A DNA stretch of 47,671 nucleotides from Spirochaetales bacterium UBA6872 (GTDB lineage: Bacteria > Spirochaetota > Spirochaetia > Sphaerochaetales > Sphaerochaetaceae), in the NCBI GenBank assembly GCA_002452215.1, contig DKCO01000010.1:1-47671 (forward strand), read 5' to 3'. Every line of letters begins with the position of its first letter. The stretch's first letter is position 1. The position numbers were made by a program, and so were the translations under genes. Below the pieces are notes generated by a model. It searched no databases. It saw nothing but the letters and a program-made list of their open reading frames with translations, and had not been told where the DNA came from. Shown piece by piece: positions 15,356 to 23,279 of this stretch.

Positions 15356-16162
15356 TCAATCAAGAAAATCCTTGTTGAGCTCCACTCCAAAGGCTTTTGC
15401 CAAAATACGAAGTTCCTCATCGCTTATCGTTCTTGTGATTGTTGCTGATTTTGCTTTTAGATATATCTCTGCAGCCTTTTCAATAGTATGGATCAAGCCA
15501 AAAGTCTCGTCAAAGTCCCTTCCACTACCGAAAATACCATGGAAACACCAAACAACAGCGCTGTACTTCTTTATCAACTCGCTAGTTGCTTTTGCAATCT
15601 CAACAGAGCCAGGAACCATCCAATCAAGTATTCCAACACCTTCAGGGAAAACTACAGCGCACTCAGTCTCGCTTTGCCAAAGGATTCTCGAGAGTGTCTT
15701 TGCATCGGGCGCAATAGTGTAAGTCAATGCCGTGATATTAGCCGGATGAGCATGGTATATTACACGACACTCGCCGTTTGTAACACTTTTTCTGGCAATA
15801 TGATTCATCAAATGGGAAGGAAGCTCGCTAGTTGGTTTTGCTCCATCTTCAAGTCCCCAAACAATTTCATAACCATCGCCTTCGTCGTTTATCCTTATGA
15901 TCCCTATATTCTTCTCAGGTTCTAGTGGCACGTTTCGCATATATCGGCCGGAACCTGTAACGATGAAATACTCGCCTGCCAGATCCTTTGCATCAATTTG
16001 AAGATCTATTTTTCTGCCATAGCTATAAAGAATGCTCTTCAACTGATCAACCTCATCATGCTTCATCCTGTAAGAGAGGTTACCACCATTCCTTTCATGC
16101 CAGCCTTGCAAAAAACCATCATAGCAAAGCCTTATGAATCTATCGAGTGCTGTTTCCTTCAT
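15356..16162 (-). CDS. rhaD: rhamnulose-1-phosphate aldolase
   Basis: 268 residues, close to E. coli RhaD (274). It is a class II aldolase: GWHERNGGNLSYRM near the N-terminus, the zinc-binding pair YHAHPANITALTY, and the third histidine in WCFHGIFGSG. It splits L-rhamnulose-1-phosphate into dihydroxyacetone phosphate and L-lactaldehyde. An open frame extends upstream to 16306 inside rhaA, but AAGGAGA precedes the ATG at 16162, and the protein then begins MKETALDRFIRLCYDGFLQG as expected. It starts 4 bp after the rhaA stop. Confidence 0.93.
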   Translation of the reverse strand: MKETALDRFIRLCYDGFLQGWHERNGGNLSYRMKHDEVDQLKSILYSYGRKIDLQIDAKDLAGEYFIVTGSGRYMRNVPLEPEKNIGIIRINDEGDGYEIVWGLEDGAKPTSELPSHLMNHIARKSVTNGECRVIYHAHPANITALTYTIAPDAKTLSRILWQSETECAVVFPEGVGILDWMVPGSVEIAKATSELIKKYSAVVWCFHGIFGSGRDFDETFGLIHTIEKAAEIYLKAKSATITRTISDEELRILAKAFGVELNKDFLD

Positions 16163-16166
16163 AAAA

Positions 16167-17402
16167 TCATCTCCTTGATAGAACATCCTTCTCATATTCC
16201 ATCGTCTTATCAAACCATCCAAAGCCATCACAGATATTGTTCCTGCGAAGATACTCATCCCAAACAAGGCTCCACGGGAGACCCTTCTCCTCTTCAGAAA
16301 GCGCAAACAATCTTGTCAACTTTCCATTTCTTTGCAACTCCTTCTTCTCCTCAATTGGTTCCAAAAGTGCCATCAAGAGGGCTTTTTGGACATTTCTGGT
16401 TCCAACAATCCAAGCAACAATCCTGTTGATGGAAGCATCAAAATAGTCAAGGGCAATAGGAATCCTATCGATTGCATTGTTTGCAACGATTTCATGGCAA
16501 ATAGCCTTTATTTCATCTGTTAGCCTTACGACATGGTCGCTATCCCAACGAACAGGGCGAGTAACATGTAGTGGCACTTTGTCGAAAAAGCAAAGAAGAG
16601 CGGAAAGCTTTTCGCTGATTTCTTCTGTTGGATGATAGTGTCCGGCATCCAAAAGAGGGAAAATGCCATTTTTTCTTGAAGCATATGAAAGATAGAACTC
16701 AGAAGAACCTACTGTAAATGATTCAAGACCGATTCCAAATACTTTGCTCTCCACACAGTCAATTACACCATCTAAATGCTCGCTGTAGATTTCATCCAAA
16801 CTCTTCTTGAGATTGAGTCTCGGGGAAAGCCTATCTGCAGGCTCATCTTTAAAGCCATCCGGAATCCATAGATTGCAAACACAATCCTCTCTAAGCTCTT
16901 TTGCAAAATATGCACTGATTTTTCGGCATCTTATCCCATGCTCAACCCAGAATTTCCTTACATCTTTATCATAAGATGAAAGTGTCAGATTATCCTTGAC
17001 CATTGGATGCGAGAAGAATGTTGGATTGAAATCAAGTCCGATTCCCTCTCTCTTTGCATAATCAACCCACTCTTTGTAATCCTCTGGCTCAATCTTGTTC
17101 CTATCCACATCGCGCCCGGAGCTTAGATATGAAGCATGCAAATTCAACTTTTTCTTGCCTGGAATAAGAGATATAGCGAACGAAAAATCATCCATGAGCT
17201 CTTTTGGATTTCTTGCCCTACCAGGATAGTTCCCTGTGGCTTGTATTCCACCTGATAGCGATTTTGCATTCCTTTCGAATCCTCTTACATCATCTGCTTG
17301 CCAACATTGAATACTGATTGGAATATTCGAAAGCACATCCAGTGCTTTTTCCGTATCAACGCCATACTCAGCATATCGTTTTTTTGCATATTCGTAGCTC
17401 AT
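16167..17402 (-). CDS. rhaA: L-rhamnose isomerase
   Basis: 411 residues (E. coli 419). Family blocks include SIQCWQADDVRGFE, NLHASYLSSGRDVDRNKIEP, GIGLDFNPTFFSHP, and LDAGHYHPTEEI with Mn-binding His and Asp residues. It isomerises L-rhamnose to L-rhamnulose in the cytoplasm. The ATG overlaps the rhaB stop by 4 bp (ATGA), so translation is coupled. The gene order rhaB-rhaA-rhaD matches the enterobacterial operon. Confidence 0.95.
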   Translation of the reverse strand: MSYEYAKKRYAEYGVDTEKALDVLSNIPISIQCWQADDVRGFERNAKSLSGGIQATGNYPGRARNPKELMDDFSFAISLIPGKKKLNLHASYLSSGRDVDRNKIEPEDYKEWVDYAKREGIGLDFNPTFFSHPMVKDNLTLSSYDKDVRKFWVEHGIRCRKISAYFAKELREDCVCNLWIPDGFKDEPADRLSPRLNLKKSLDEIYSEHLDGVIDCVESKVFGIGLESFTVGSSEFYLSYASRKNGIFPLLDAGHYHPTEEISEKLSALLCFFDKVPLHVTRPVRWDSDHVVRLTDEIKAICHEIVANNAIDRIPIALDYFDASINRIVAWIVGTRNVQKALLMALLEPIEEKKELQRNGKLTRLFALSEEEKGLPWSLVWDEYLRRNNICDGFGWFDKTMEYEKDVLSRR

Positions 17403-18760
17403 ACCCTCTCCTCTTTTATATCGAAAGATCTTTTTATAATATCAATCCTGTTCTCTTTTTCAATCTCACCAATTGCAATCATAGACGAGATAAGATTTCC
17501 AACACCTGTTGCCTCTATAGGACCACGCTTTATTGCCATCCCAGTCTTGGATGCGCAAAGCCTTGCAAGAAACCTATCTTTTGAGCCACCACCAACTATA
17601 GAGATCTCTTTGTATTTTTTCCCTGTAAGCGCAGAAATCTCATCGATTGTTTGCTTATAAGCATTTGATAGCGATTCGTATATGACTCTTGCTATCTCAC
17701 CTCTTGTTGAGCATTGTGGAAAGCCCCCTTCAGCCAATGCTTTTGAAATCTCGCCTTTCATGCTCTCTGGTGCTAGGAACCTCTCTGAAAATGCATCCAC
17801 ATAGCCATTGACGCAAGCCTCTTCTGCTTCTCTCTCCAGAGTCATGAAATCAACATCATCACACTCTTTTCTCAGATTTTGCAAGAGCCATGTTCCGATT
17901 ATATTCTTCAAATAGCGGATGTCGCCAAACGCTCCACCTTCATTTGTGAAATTTGCTTTCCTGCTTTCTTCTGTAAGAATCGGGCTGTCAATCACAGTGC
18001 CAAGAAGCGACCATGTTCCAGACGAAAGAAACAACTCCCCTTTTCCCATTGGAGATCCGATGACAGCAGAAGCTGTATCATGTGATGGGGAGAGCAAAAC
18101 CTCTGGAGAATATCCTATGTAGGCACTGATCTCTTTTTTCATCTTGCCTAAGTTCAATCCCGGATATGAGATATCATTGAACAGCTTTGCAGGCAAGGAC
18201 AAAGAATCAATCAAATCATAATCCCATCTTTTTTCTCTTGCATCCAAGAGCCCAGTAGTAGATGCAAATGTATATTCCTGTGATTTTCTTCCAGTAAGCA
18301 AGAAATTGAGATAATCAGGAATAAAAAGAAGATCCTCTGCTCTATCGACTAGATCCTTGTATTCTCTTTGGTGAGCCACCAGTTGATAGATTGTATTGAA
18401 TCTTTGGTATTGCGTACCGGTTCTAGCATACAACTCCTTTTTGCTTATCGGGATGGAAATATCCTCACACCTCTTGTCTCTATAGCAAAAAGTCGGGCCT
18501 AGCACATTTGCGTCTTTATCAAGCAAAACGTAGTCAACGCCCCATGTGTCTATGCTGACATAATCAGCGCTTCCAGCTTTTCTCAAACCTTCAATGATAT
18601 GATGGAAGAGTTTTGGTATATTCCAAACCAAGTGTCCATCTACAAGTTCCGGACCATTTGGAAATCTGTACTCTTCTTTTGTTTTTAGTTTCCCATCATG
18701 GAGCATACCTGAAAGTATCTTCCCTCCAGATGCACCAATGTCTATTGCAAGATATCTCAT
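17399..18760 (-). CDS. rhaB: rhamnulokinase
   Basis: 453 residues of the FGGY sugar kinase fold. It shows N-terminal DIGASGGKI, VSIDTWGVDYVLLDKDANVLGP with substrate-contact residues, PSHDTASAVIGSP, FLSSGTWSLLGT, and the ATP-binding VGGGSKDRFLARLCA. It phosphorylates L-rhamnulose at C1. It leads the rhaBAD operon and faces the AraC regulator across a 94-bp gap. No strong ribosome-binding site precedes the ATG; instead a perfect 17-bp palindrome ends 4 bases upstream. Confidence 0.95.
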   Translation of the reverse strand: MRYLAIDIGASGGKILSGMLHDGKLKTKEEYRFPNGPELVDGHLVWNIPKLFHHIIEGLRKAGSADYVSIDTWGVDYVLLDKDANVLGPTFCYRDKRCEDISIPISKKELYARTGTQYQRFNTIYQLVAHQREYKDLVDRAEDLLFIPDYLNFLLTGRKSQEYTFASTTGLLDAREKRWDYDLIDSLSLPAKLFNDISYPGLNLGKMKKEISAYIGYSPEVLLSPSHDTASAVIGSPMGKGELFLSSGTWSLLGTVIDSPILTEESRKANFTNEGGAFGDIRYLKNIIGTWLLQNLRKECDDVDFMTLEREAEEACVNGYVDAFSERFLAPESMKGEISKALAEGGFPQCSTRGEIARVIYESLSNAYKQTIDEISALTGKKYKEISIVGGGSKDRFLARLCASKTGMAIKRGPIEATGVGNLISSMIAIGEIEKENRIDIIKRSFDIKEERV

Positions 18761-18764
18761 GGCT

Positions 18765-18781
18765 ATAGGATACTATCCTAT
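18765..18781. promoter_or_regulatory. 17-bp perfect palindrome at the rhaB translation start
   Basis: ATAGGATA-C-TATCCTAT lies 4 bases before the rhaB ATG. It could be an operator or, in the mRNA, a hairpin occluding the initiation region. No normal AGGAGG is present, so the element may control rhaB translation. Confidence 0.55.
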
Positions 18782-18796
18782 TTTGAATCAATGTCA

Positions 18797-18842
18797 TGAT
18801 AGTTATTACATTCTATTGATATTTTTTAATCTATAATCGATA
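18797..18842. promoter_or_regulatory. TGATA repeats, candidate AraC-type binding sites
   Basis: TGATAGTTATT at 18797, TGATATTTTTT at 18817 and CGATAATTATC at 18838 are spaced 20-21 bp, two helical turns, between rhaB and the AraC regulator. That matches the tandem half-site layout of AraC/RhaS-type activators, but the region is AT-rich, so chance is possible. Confidence 0.45.
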
Positions 18843-18854
18843 ATTATCACTGCA

Positions 18855-19760
18855 ATGGGTAGCATTCTTGATTGTTTTTCGTCTTTAACAGAAGAAGAGA
18901 AGATATACAAAAACAACTATGTAGCAAGCAATGAGCTTTGCATTCTTGATTCCAAGACACCAAAAATGAGGCCAATGCTGGCATCAAAAAGCTATAATCT
19001 ATCAAATGAATCGCCAGTAAAAGTACTTAAGCATCCAGTCTTTATGCCAAAGTATTTGCACTGCCATGAGTTTGCAGAACTGACTTGGATTTACAAAGGG
19101 AAAGCTGAGGAAAATATCGAAGGAGAATCATTTACTCTGGAACGAGGTCAAATCCTTTTCATTGCTCCCGGCACATATCATACGATAGGAGTTTTTGATC
19201 AAGATACAATTGCTCTCAATATACTTATAGGGAAGGAACTCTTTTTCAGTCTTTTGCCTGGCTATGAAAGGATCCTAAGCTCAAAATATGGCGTTTTTGC
19301 CTCAGATGAAACAGAATCGATAATTGAAAGCCTCGTAAAAGAAGGTGAAACAAAGGATTTTGCGACAAGGAAAATAGAGGAAGCTCTTTTAAGGCTTCTT
19401 TTTGCAAGATTGGAAAGAAACAAGTGCATTTTGACATCATCAAAGGAAAAAGCGGCATTATATTGCTATCTAGACTATATTAAAGCTAATTACAGAACAG
19501 TAACGCTATCATCTTTTGCATCAAAATTCGGAATATCTGAGCAATATGCATCATCTTTGCTCAAGAAGAAATTCAAGGAAGGCTTTACTTCAATCGTACG
19601 TAGACAGAAAATGGATGAAGCATGCAAGTTGCTTTCATCCACTTCCCTATCATGCAAGGAAATTTCGTGGCAAATTGGCTACAGCTCTGCAGAACACTTT
19701 TCACGAACTTTCAGCAAATATTATGGAGTAACTCCTGAGCAATGGCGTCAATCGAGATGA
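18855..19760 (+). CDS. AraC-family regulator of rhamnose genes
   Basis: 301 residues. The N-terminal cupin-like sensor reads YLHCHEFAELTWIYKGKAEE and RGQILFIAPGTYHTIGVFD, similar to RhaS/RhaR-type sensors. The C-terminal double helix-turn-helix includes LSSFASKFGISEQYASSLLKKKF and CKEISWQIGYSSAEHFSRTFSKYYGVTPEQWR. It is divergent from rhaB and overlaps the convergent rhaM gene by 13 bp. It probably activates rhaBAD and rhaM when L-rhamnose is bound. No good ribosome-binding site precedes the ATG. Confidence 0.85.
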   Translation: MGSILDCFSSLTEEEKIYKNNYVASNELCILDSKTPKMRPMLASKSYNLSNESPVKVLKHPVFMPKYLHCHEFAELTWIYKGKAEENIEGESFTLERGQILFIAPGTYHTIGVFDQDTIALNILIGKELFFSLLPGYERILSSKYGVFASDETESIIESLVKEGETKDFATRKIEEALLRLLFARLERNKCILTSSKEKAALYCYLDYIKANYRTVTLSSFASKFGISEQYASSLLKKKFKEGFTSIVRRQKMDEACKLLSSTSLSCKEISWQIGYSSAEHFSRTFSKYYGVTPEQWRQSR

Positions 19761-20062
19761 AACACCTCTTTCAAAGGAATAGAGACAGGCGAATTGTCGG
19801 CGTTAGTATACATTATATCCTTCATATAATCCCACCATTTTTGGATTATCTCATCTCCTCCTAAATCCTGGCTGCCACTCTCGCCCTCAACTTTCTGGAA
19901 AGCAAACAAAGTCCCAGTTTCCTTTTCAAGATAAATCGAGTAATCATAGACACCGCTTTCCTTCAATTTGGCCTTTACTTCTGGCCATAAAGCACGATGC
20001 CGTTTCTCGTATTCCTCTTCACACCCTTTTTTAAGGTACATTACAAATGCTTCTCTTTTCAT
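19748..20062 (-). CDS. rhaM: L-rhamnose mutarotase
   Basis: 104 residues with the RhaM pattern: MYLKKGCEEEYEKRHRALWPEV (active-site His in KRHRALWPE), YSIYLEKETGTLFAF, and QKWWDYMKDIM with the paired Trp, ending SIPLKEVFHLD. It interconverts alpha and beta anomers of L-rhamnose. It has its own transcription unit, tail-to-tail with the AraC gene and overlapping it by 13 bp. Confidence 0.93.
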   Translation of the reverse strand: MKREAFVMYLKKGCEEEYEKRHRALWPEVKAKLKESGVYDYSIYLEKETGTLFAFQKVEGESGSQDLGGDEIIQKWWDYMKDIMYTNADNSPVSIPLKEVFHLD

Positions 20063-20117
20063 ACAAAAACATTATGTCTATCGAAGAAAGCAAGCAAGTG
20101 CAATCTCTTGTGTTTTT

Positions 20118-20945
20118 TTAGCTTTTCTTGATATTACTTCTTGCTTTTTTGTTTTGTTCTTTCGGCATCTTAGATGATTTGTTCTTCAAGTAGATTAGAA
20201 AGCCGATCTGCGACTTCAACAAGCTTCTGTTTTCATCAACTACGCAAAGAGCCTCTTCATAAGAGCCAATTGAGTAGAATGGAGGGCATTCTTCATCTTC
20301 ATATACTAGAAAATCCCCACTTTCAATCATTGCAAGAAGATAAGTGTTCATATTCTTAATCTTCTCTAGCACTTTATCGCATTCTTTGTATTTGCCTACT
20401 CTGAAATACAATATAGCAAAAGGCAAAAGCATAAAGGCTGATTCCTCTCTGTATTTGGCGTATAAATCCTTAGCTTTAGCTTCATCAATCATCAAAGCAT
20501 ATAGGGTCATCAAATTATATCGAACACCCAAGTTGTCGTTGTTATTAAGCTCAAGCATCCTCTCAGATAAAGAAATAGCATCAAGAGTCCTACCCAAAAA
20601 ACGAAGAAGCTCCGACTTCTCCATCAAGGCTCTCATATATGGCCTTGTCTCAAATGCAAGCCAAAATTCACCCATATATTCCTTGAAAAAACCATCTTTT
20701 TCAAGTTTTTCTTCCTCTTTTTTGATTGCTAGATCATACATACCAAGCTTCTTTATGGGATCGTCAGTTTCCAGATCAGTCGATATCATGGCAAGTTCCA
20801 AATCATCTGGATGAATTGCCTTAGCTTTCTTCAAACACTTCTTCTTTTCTGAAAGTGGCACATCTGGAGAGGAAATCTTATCAAGATATTCATAAAACAA
20901 ATCATCTTCTAGCATGCTATTAATATCAAAAAAAGCATTTTCCAT
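20118..20945 (-). CDS. TPR-repeat hypothetical protein (275 aa)
   Basis: Predicted all-helical tetratricopeptide-type protein. The segment GEFWLAFETRPYMRALMEKSELLRFLGRTLDAISLSERMLELNNNDNLGVRY matches a recurrent TPR family with the ETRPYMRA signature, and a second repeat follows at YALMIDEAKAKDLYAKYREES. The C-terminus is basic (KKARSNIKKS). AAGGAGATG precedes the ATG. It is the last gene of a long minus-strand run. Such proteins usually mediate protein contacts; no specific function is indicated. Confidence 0.75.
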   Translation of the reverse strand: MENAFFDINSMLEDDLFYEYLDKISSPDVPLSEKKKCLKKAKAIHPDDLELAMISTDLETDDPIKKLGMYDLAIKKEEEKLEKDGFFKEYMGEFWLAFETRPYMRALMEKSELLRFLGRTLDAISLSERMLELNNNDNLGVRYNLMTLYALMIDEAKAKDLYAKYREESAFMLLPFAILYFRVGKYKECDKVLEKIKNMNTYLLAMIESGDFLVYEDEECPPFYSIGSYEEALCVVDENRSLLKSQIGFLIYLKNKSSKMPKEQNKKARSNIKKS

Positions 20946-20974
20946 TGGCTATATCATCTCCTTCTAGTATCTAG

Positions 20975-22354
20975 TTATACAATTATTTCAGGTTTTCTTA
21001 TACTCATTTTCTTCAATTCAGGCATCACAACGTGCCTCATTGTTATGTATGCGGATAAACCTCCGATTACGTTGCTTATAGGCTCTGCGAGCATTACTCC
21101 GTTTATTGCGAAAAAACGCGGAAGGAGAATCGTCAATGGAACAACAATTACAACTTTCCTGAAAAGCGAGAAGAATATAGCCTCTTTTGCTTTCCCAAGG
21201 GATACGAATGTTTGCTGTCCAGATACTTGGAAAGCCATGAAGACAAAGCCGAAGAAGTAGATCCGCAAAGCCGAAATAGAAGCATTAATCATAATCTCAT
21301 CTTGAGTGAAAAGCATTGCCATCTTGGCTGGAAAAAGGAAAACAAGAAGCCACACAATTGCAGATATAACCAAGCAGCTTGCAAGCGCAAAGTCGCTAGC
21401 CTTCCTTACTCTTTCACCATTCATTGCGCCATAGTTATAGCTCATTACAGGACTTGCACCAGAGCCGATTGCATTGACTGGAGTACTGAATACTTCCCTA
21501 ACAGAGTTCAGTATTGTCATGACACCGACATACAAATCACCACCATAGATAAAAGCGGCCTTATTGCAAACAAGTTGCACTATCGAGTTTGTAGCACCCA
21601 TCGTAAAACCGCTCGCGCCCAAAACGACTACTTTCATGCACCGATGTAGATCCAATTTCATATACTTTGCTTTTAACTTGACTATTGCATTCCTTCCTAG
21701 CAGGAACGAAAGTCCAAACGAAGCTGAGAGCGTCTGACTGATTACTGTTGCAATTGCTGCACCTTTTACACCCAAAGAAAAAGTGAAGATAAGGATCGGA
21801 TCGAGGATGATGTTTGCAACAGCACCAATCAAAACCGATAGCATACCGATGAATGTGAATCCCTGGCTGTTGATAAATGCATTCATCGTAAGAGTCAACA
21901 ACACAGGCACAGAGCCCAGGGCATATATTCTCAAATAATCCGAAGCATATGGAAAAGAAAAATCACTTGCACCAAAAAGATATAGAACAGGCTTTGAAAA
22001 AAGCAAGACTGCAATCGTCATAGCAAGGCCTGTCAAAATCGACATCGAAATCGAGTTTCCCATAACAAAGCTTGCTTCCTCTAGATCATCTCTGCCACGA
22101 GCCATCGAACAAAGAGGCGCCCCGCCATTGAAACCAAAGAGGCGTGCAAAAGCACTGATTAGCGAAATAATCGGAAAACAAAGCCCAAGGCCAGTAAGCG
22201 CTGTGCTCCCGACATCTGGAATATGACCAATGTAAACTCTGTCGACCATATTGTATAAGAGATTAACAAGCTCTGCCAACATCAATGGAAATGAGAGCTT
22301 CAAAATACAAGATGATACTTTGCCTTTTGAAAAATCGATTCGATGCACTTGCAT
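20975..22354 (-). CDS. MATE-family efflux transporter
   Basis: 459 residues with twelve predicted helices. It shows MATE blocks LSFPLMLAELVNLLYNMVDRVYIGHIP, GGAPLCSMARGRDDLEEAS, VLIGAVANIILDPILIF, and SPVMSYNYGAMNGERVRKASD. It exports drugs or toxic metabolites with Na+ or H+ antiport. It lies 52 bp after the aldo/keto reductase gene on the same strand. It is distinct from the MATE proteins at 12694 and 29425. Confidence 0.9.
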   Translation of the reverse strand: MQVHRIDFSKGKVSSCILKLSFPLMLAELVNLLYNMVDRVYIGHIPDVGSTALTGLGLCFPIISLISAFARLFGFNGGAPLCSMARGRDDLEEASFVMGNSISMSILTGLAMTIAVLLFSKPVLYLFGASDFSFPYASDYLRIYALGSVPVLLTLTMNAFINSQGFTFIGMLSVLIGAVANIILDPILIFTFSLGVKGAAIATVISQTLSASFGLSFLLGRNAIVKLKAKYMKLDLHRCMKVVVLGASGFTMGATNSIVQLVCNKAAFIYGGDLYVGVMTILNSVREVFSTPVNAIGSGASPVMSYNYGAMNGERVRKASDFALASCLVISAIVWLLVFLFPAKMAMLFTQDEIMINASISALRIYFFGFVFMAFQVSGQQTFVSLGKAKEAIFFSLFRKVVIVVPLTILLPRFFAINGVMLAEPISNVIGGLSAYITMRHVVMPELKKMSIRKPEIIV

Positions 22355-22406
22355 GGGACAATAGTATACATACTCGAAGATTTAAACAACAATTTGCAAA
22401 AAATAA

Positions 22407-23261
22407 TCAAACTATATCGAGAGGAAACTTCCTCCTTGGTGCTGGGAACTCCTTATTGATAAGCAAAAGATCCTCCTGATCAAGCTCAACATCAAGCGCT
22501 CTTCTATTGTCGCGAACATGCTCAGACTTTGAAGATCTGGGAATTGCTATTGTCTTTCCATTCCGTATTGCAAAGGAAAGAAGTATGACAGCAACTGATA
22601 CACTATGCTTTTCAGCTATTCTCAGCAAGACAGGATTCGACATCAATCCATCAGAAAGCATCCCCGCCTGAGCTAATGGGCAATAAGAGATCACAGGAAT
22701 ACCATCATTGGAAAGAAGAGGCATAAGTTCGTACTCGATCCCTCTTGACGCTACATTGTAGAGAACTTGGTCGACAGCACAATCATGTCCATTTGGCAAA
22801 GACAAAAGCTCGTCCATATCATCGACATCGAAGTTCGAGACGCCCCACCTCTTGATCAAACCTTCCTCGACAAGTCTTTCCATGCACTCGACTGTCTCTG
22901 AAAGCGCAATTCCTCCTCTCCAATGAAGCAAATAGAGATCCAAGTAATCTGCATTCATCCTTTCTATGGAGTTCTTGCAAGAAGAAAAGATGTTTTTCCT
23001 GCCCGCATTGAATGGATAAACCTTTGAAATAAGGAAAAGTTTTTTCCTGTCATACCCTTTTATAGCATCACCAACAAGCTTCTCTGCTTTTCCATCTCCA
23101 TACATCTCAGCGCTGTCAATCAAAGTCAGGCCTAACTCTATTCCTGTACGAAGTGCATCGATCTCAGCATTCCTTGTATATCTATTCTCGCCAAGATACC
23201 ATGTACCTTGTCCAATTGCAGCAACTCTTGTCCCGTCTTTTAGCGTCACGAATCTATTCAT
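22407..23261 (-). CDS. aldo/keto reductase
   Basis: 284 residues. The catalytic tetrad positions are visible: Asp and Tyr in IDSAEMYGDGKAEKLVG, Lys in LISKVYPFNAGR, and His in LYLLHWRGG. The C-terminal IAIPRSSKSEHVRDN binds the NADPH phosphate. Motif GTWYLGE near the start is typical. GGAGG sits 7 bases before the ATG, and the gene begins 18 bp after the UvrA-like stop. It reduces carbonyl compounds; substrate unknown. Confidence 0.9.
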   Translation of the reverse strand: MNRFVTLKDGTRVAAIGQGTWYLGENRYTRNAEIDALRTGIELGLTLIDSAEMYGDGKAEKLVGDAIKGYDRKKLFLISKVYPFNAGRKNIFSSCKNSIERMNADYLDLYLLHWRGGIALSETVECMERLVEEGLIKRWGVSNFDVDDMDELLSLPNGHDCAVDQVLYNVASRGIEYELMPLLSNDGIPVISYCPLAQAGMLSDGLMSNPVLLRIAEKHSVSVAVILLSFAIRNGKTIAIPRSSKSEHVRDNRRALDVELDQEDLLLINKEFPAPRRKFPLDIV

Positions 23262-23279
23262 AAACCATCCTCCGAATAA

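Noticed and set aside
16163..16306. N-terminal extension of the rhamnulose-1-phosphate aldolase frame
   Set aside because: It overlaps rhaA entirely; the ATG at 16162 has a ribosome-binding site and the expected protein start.
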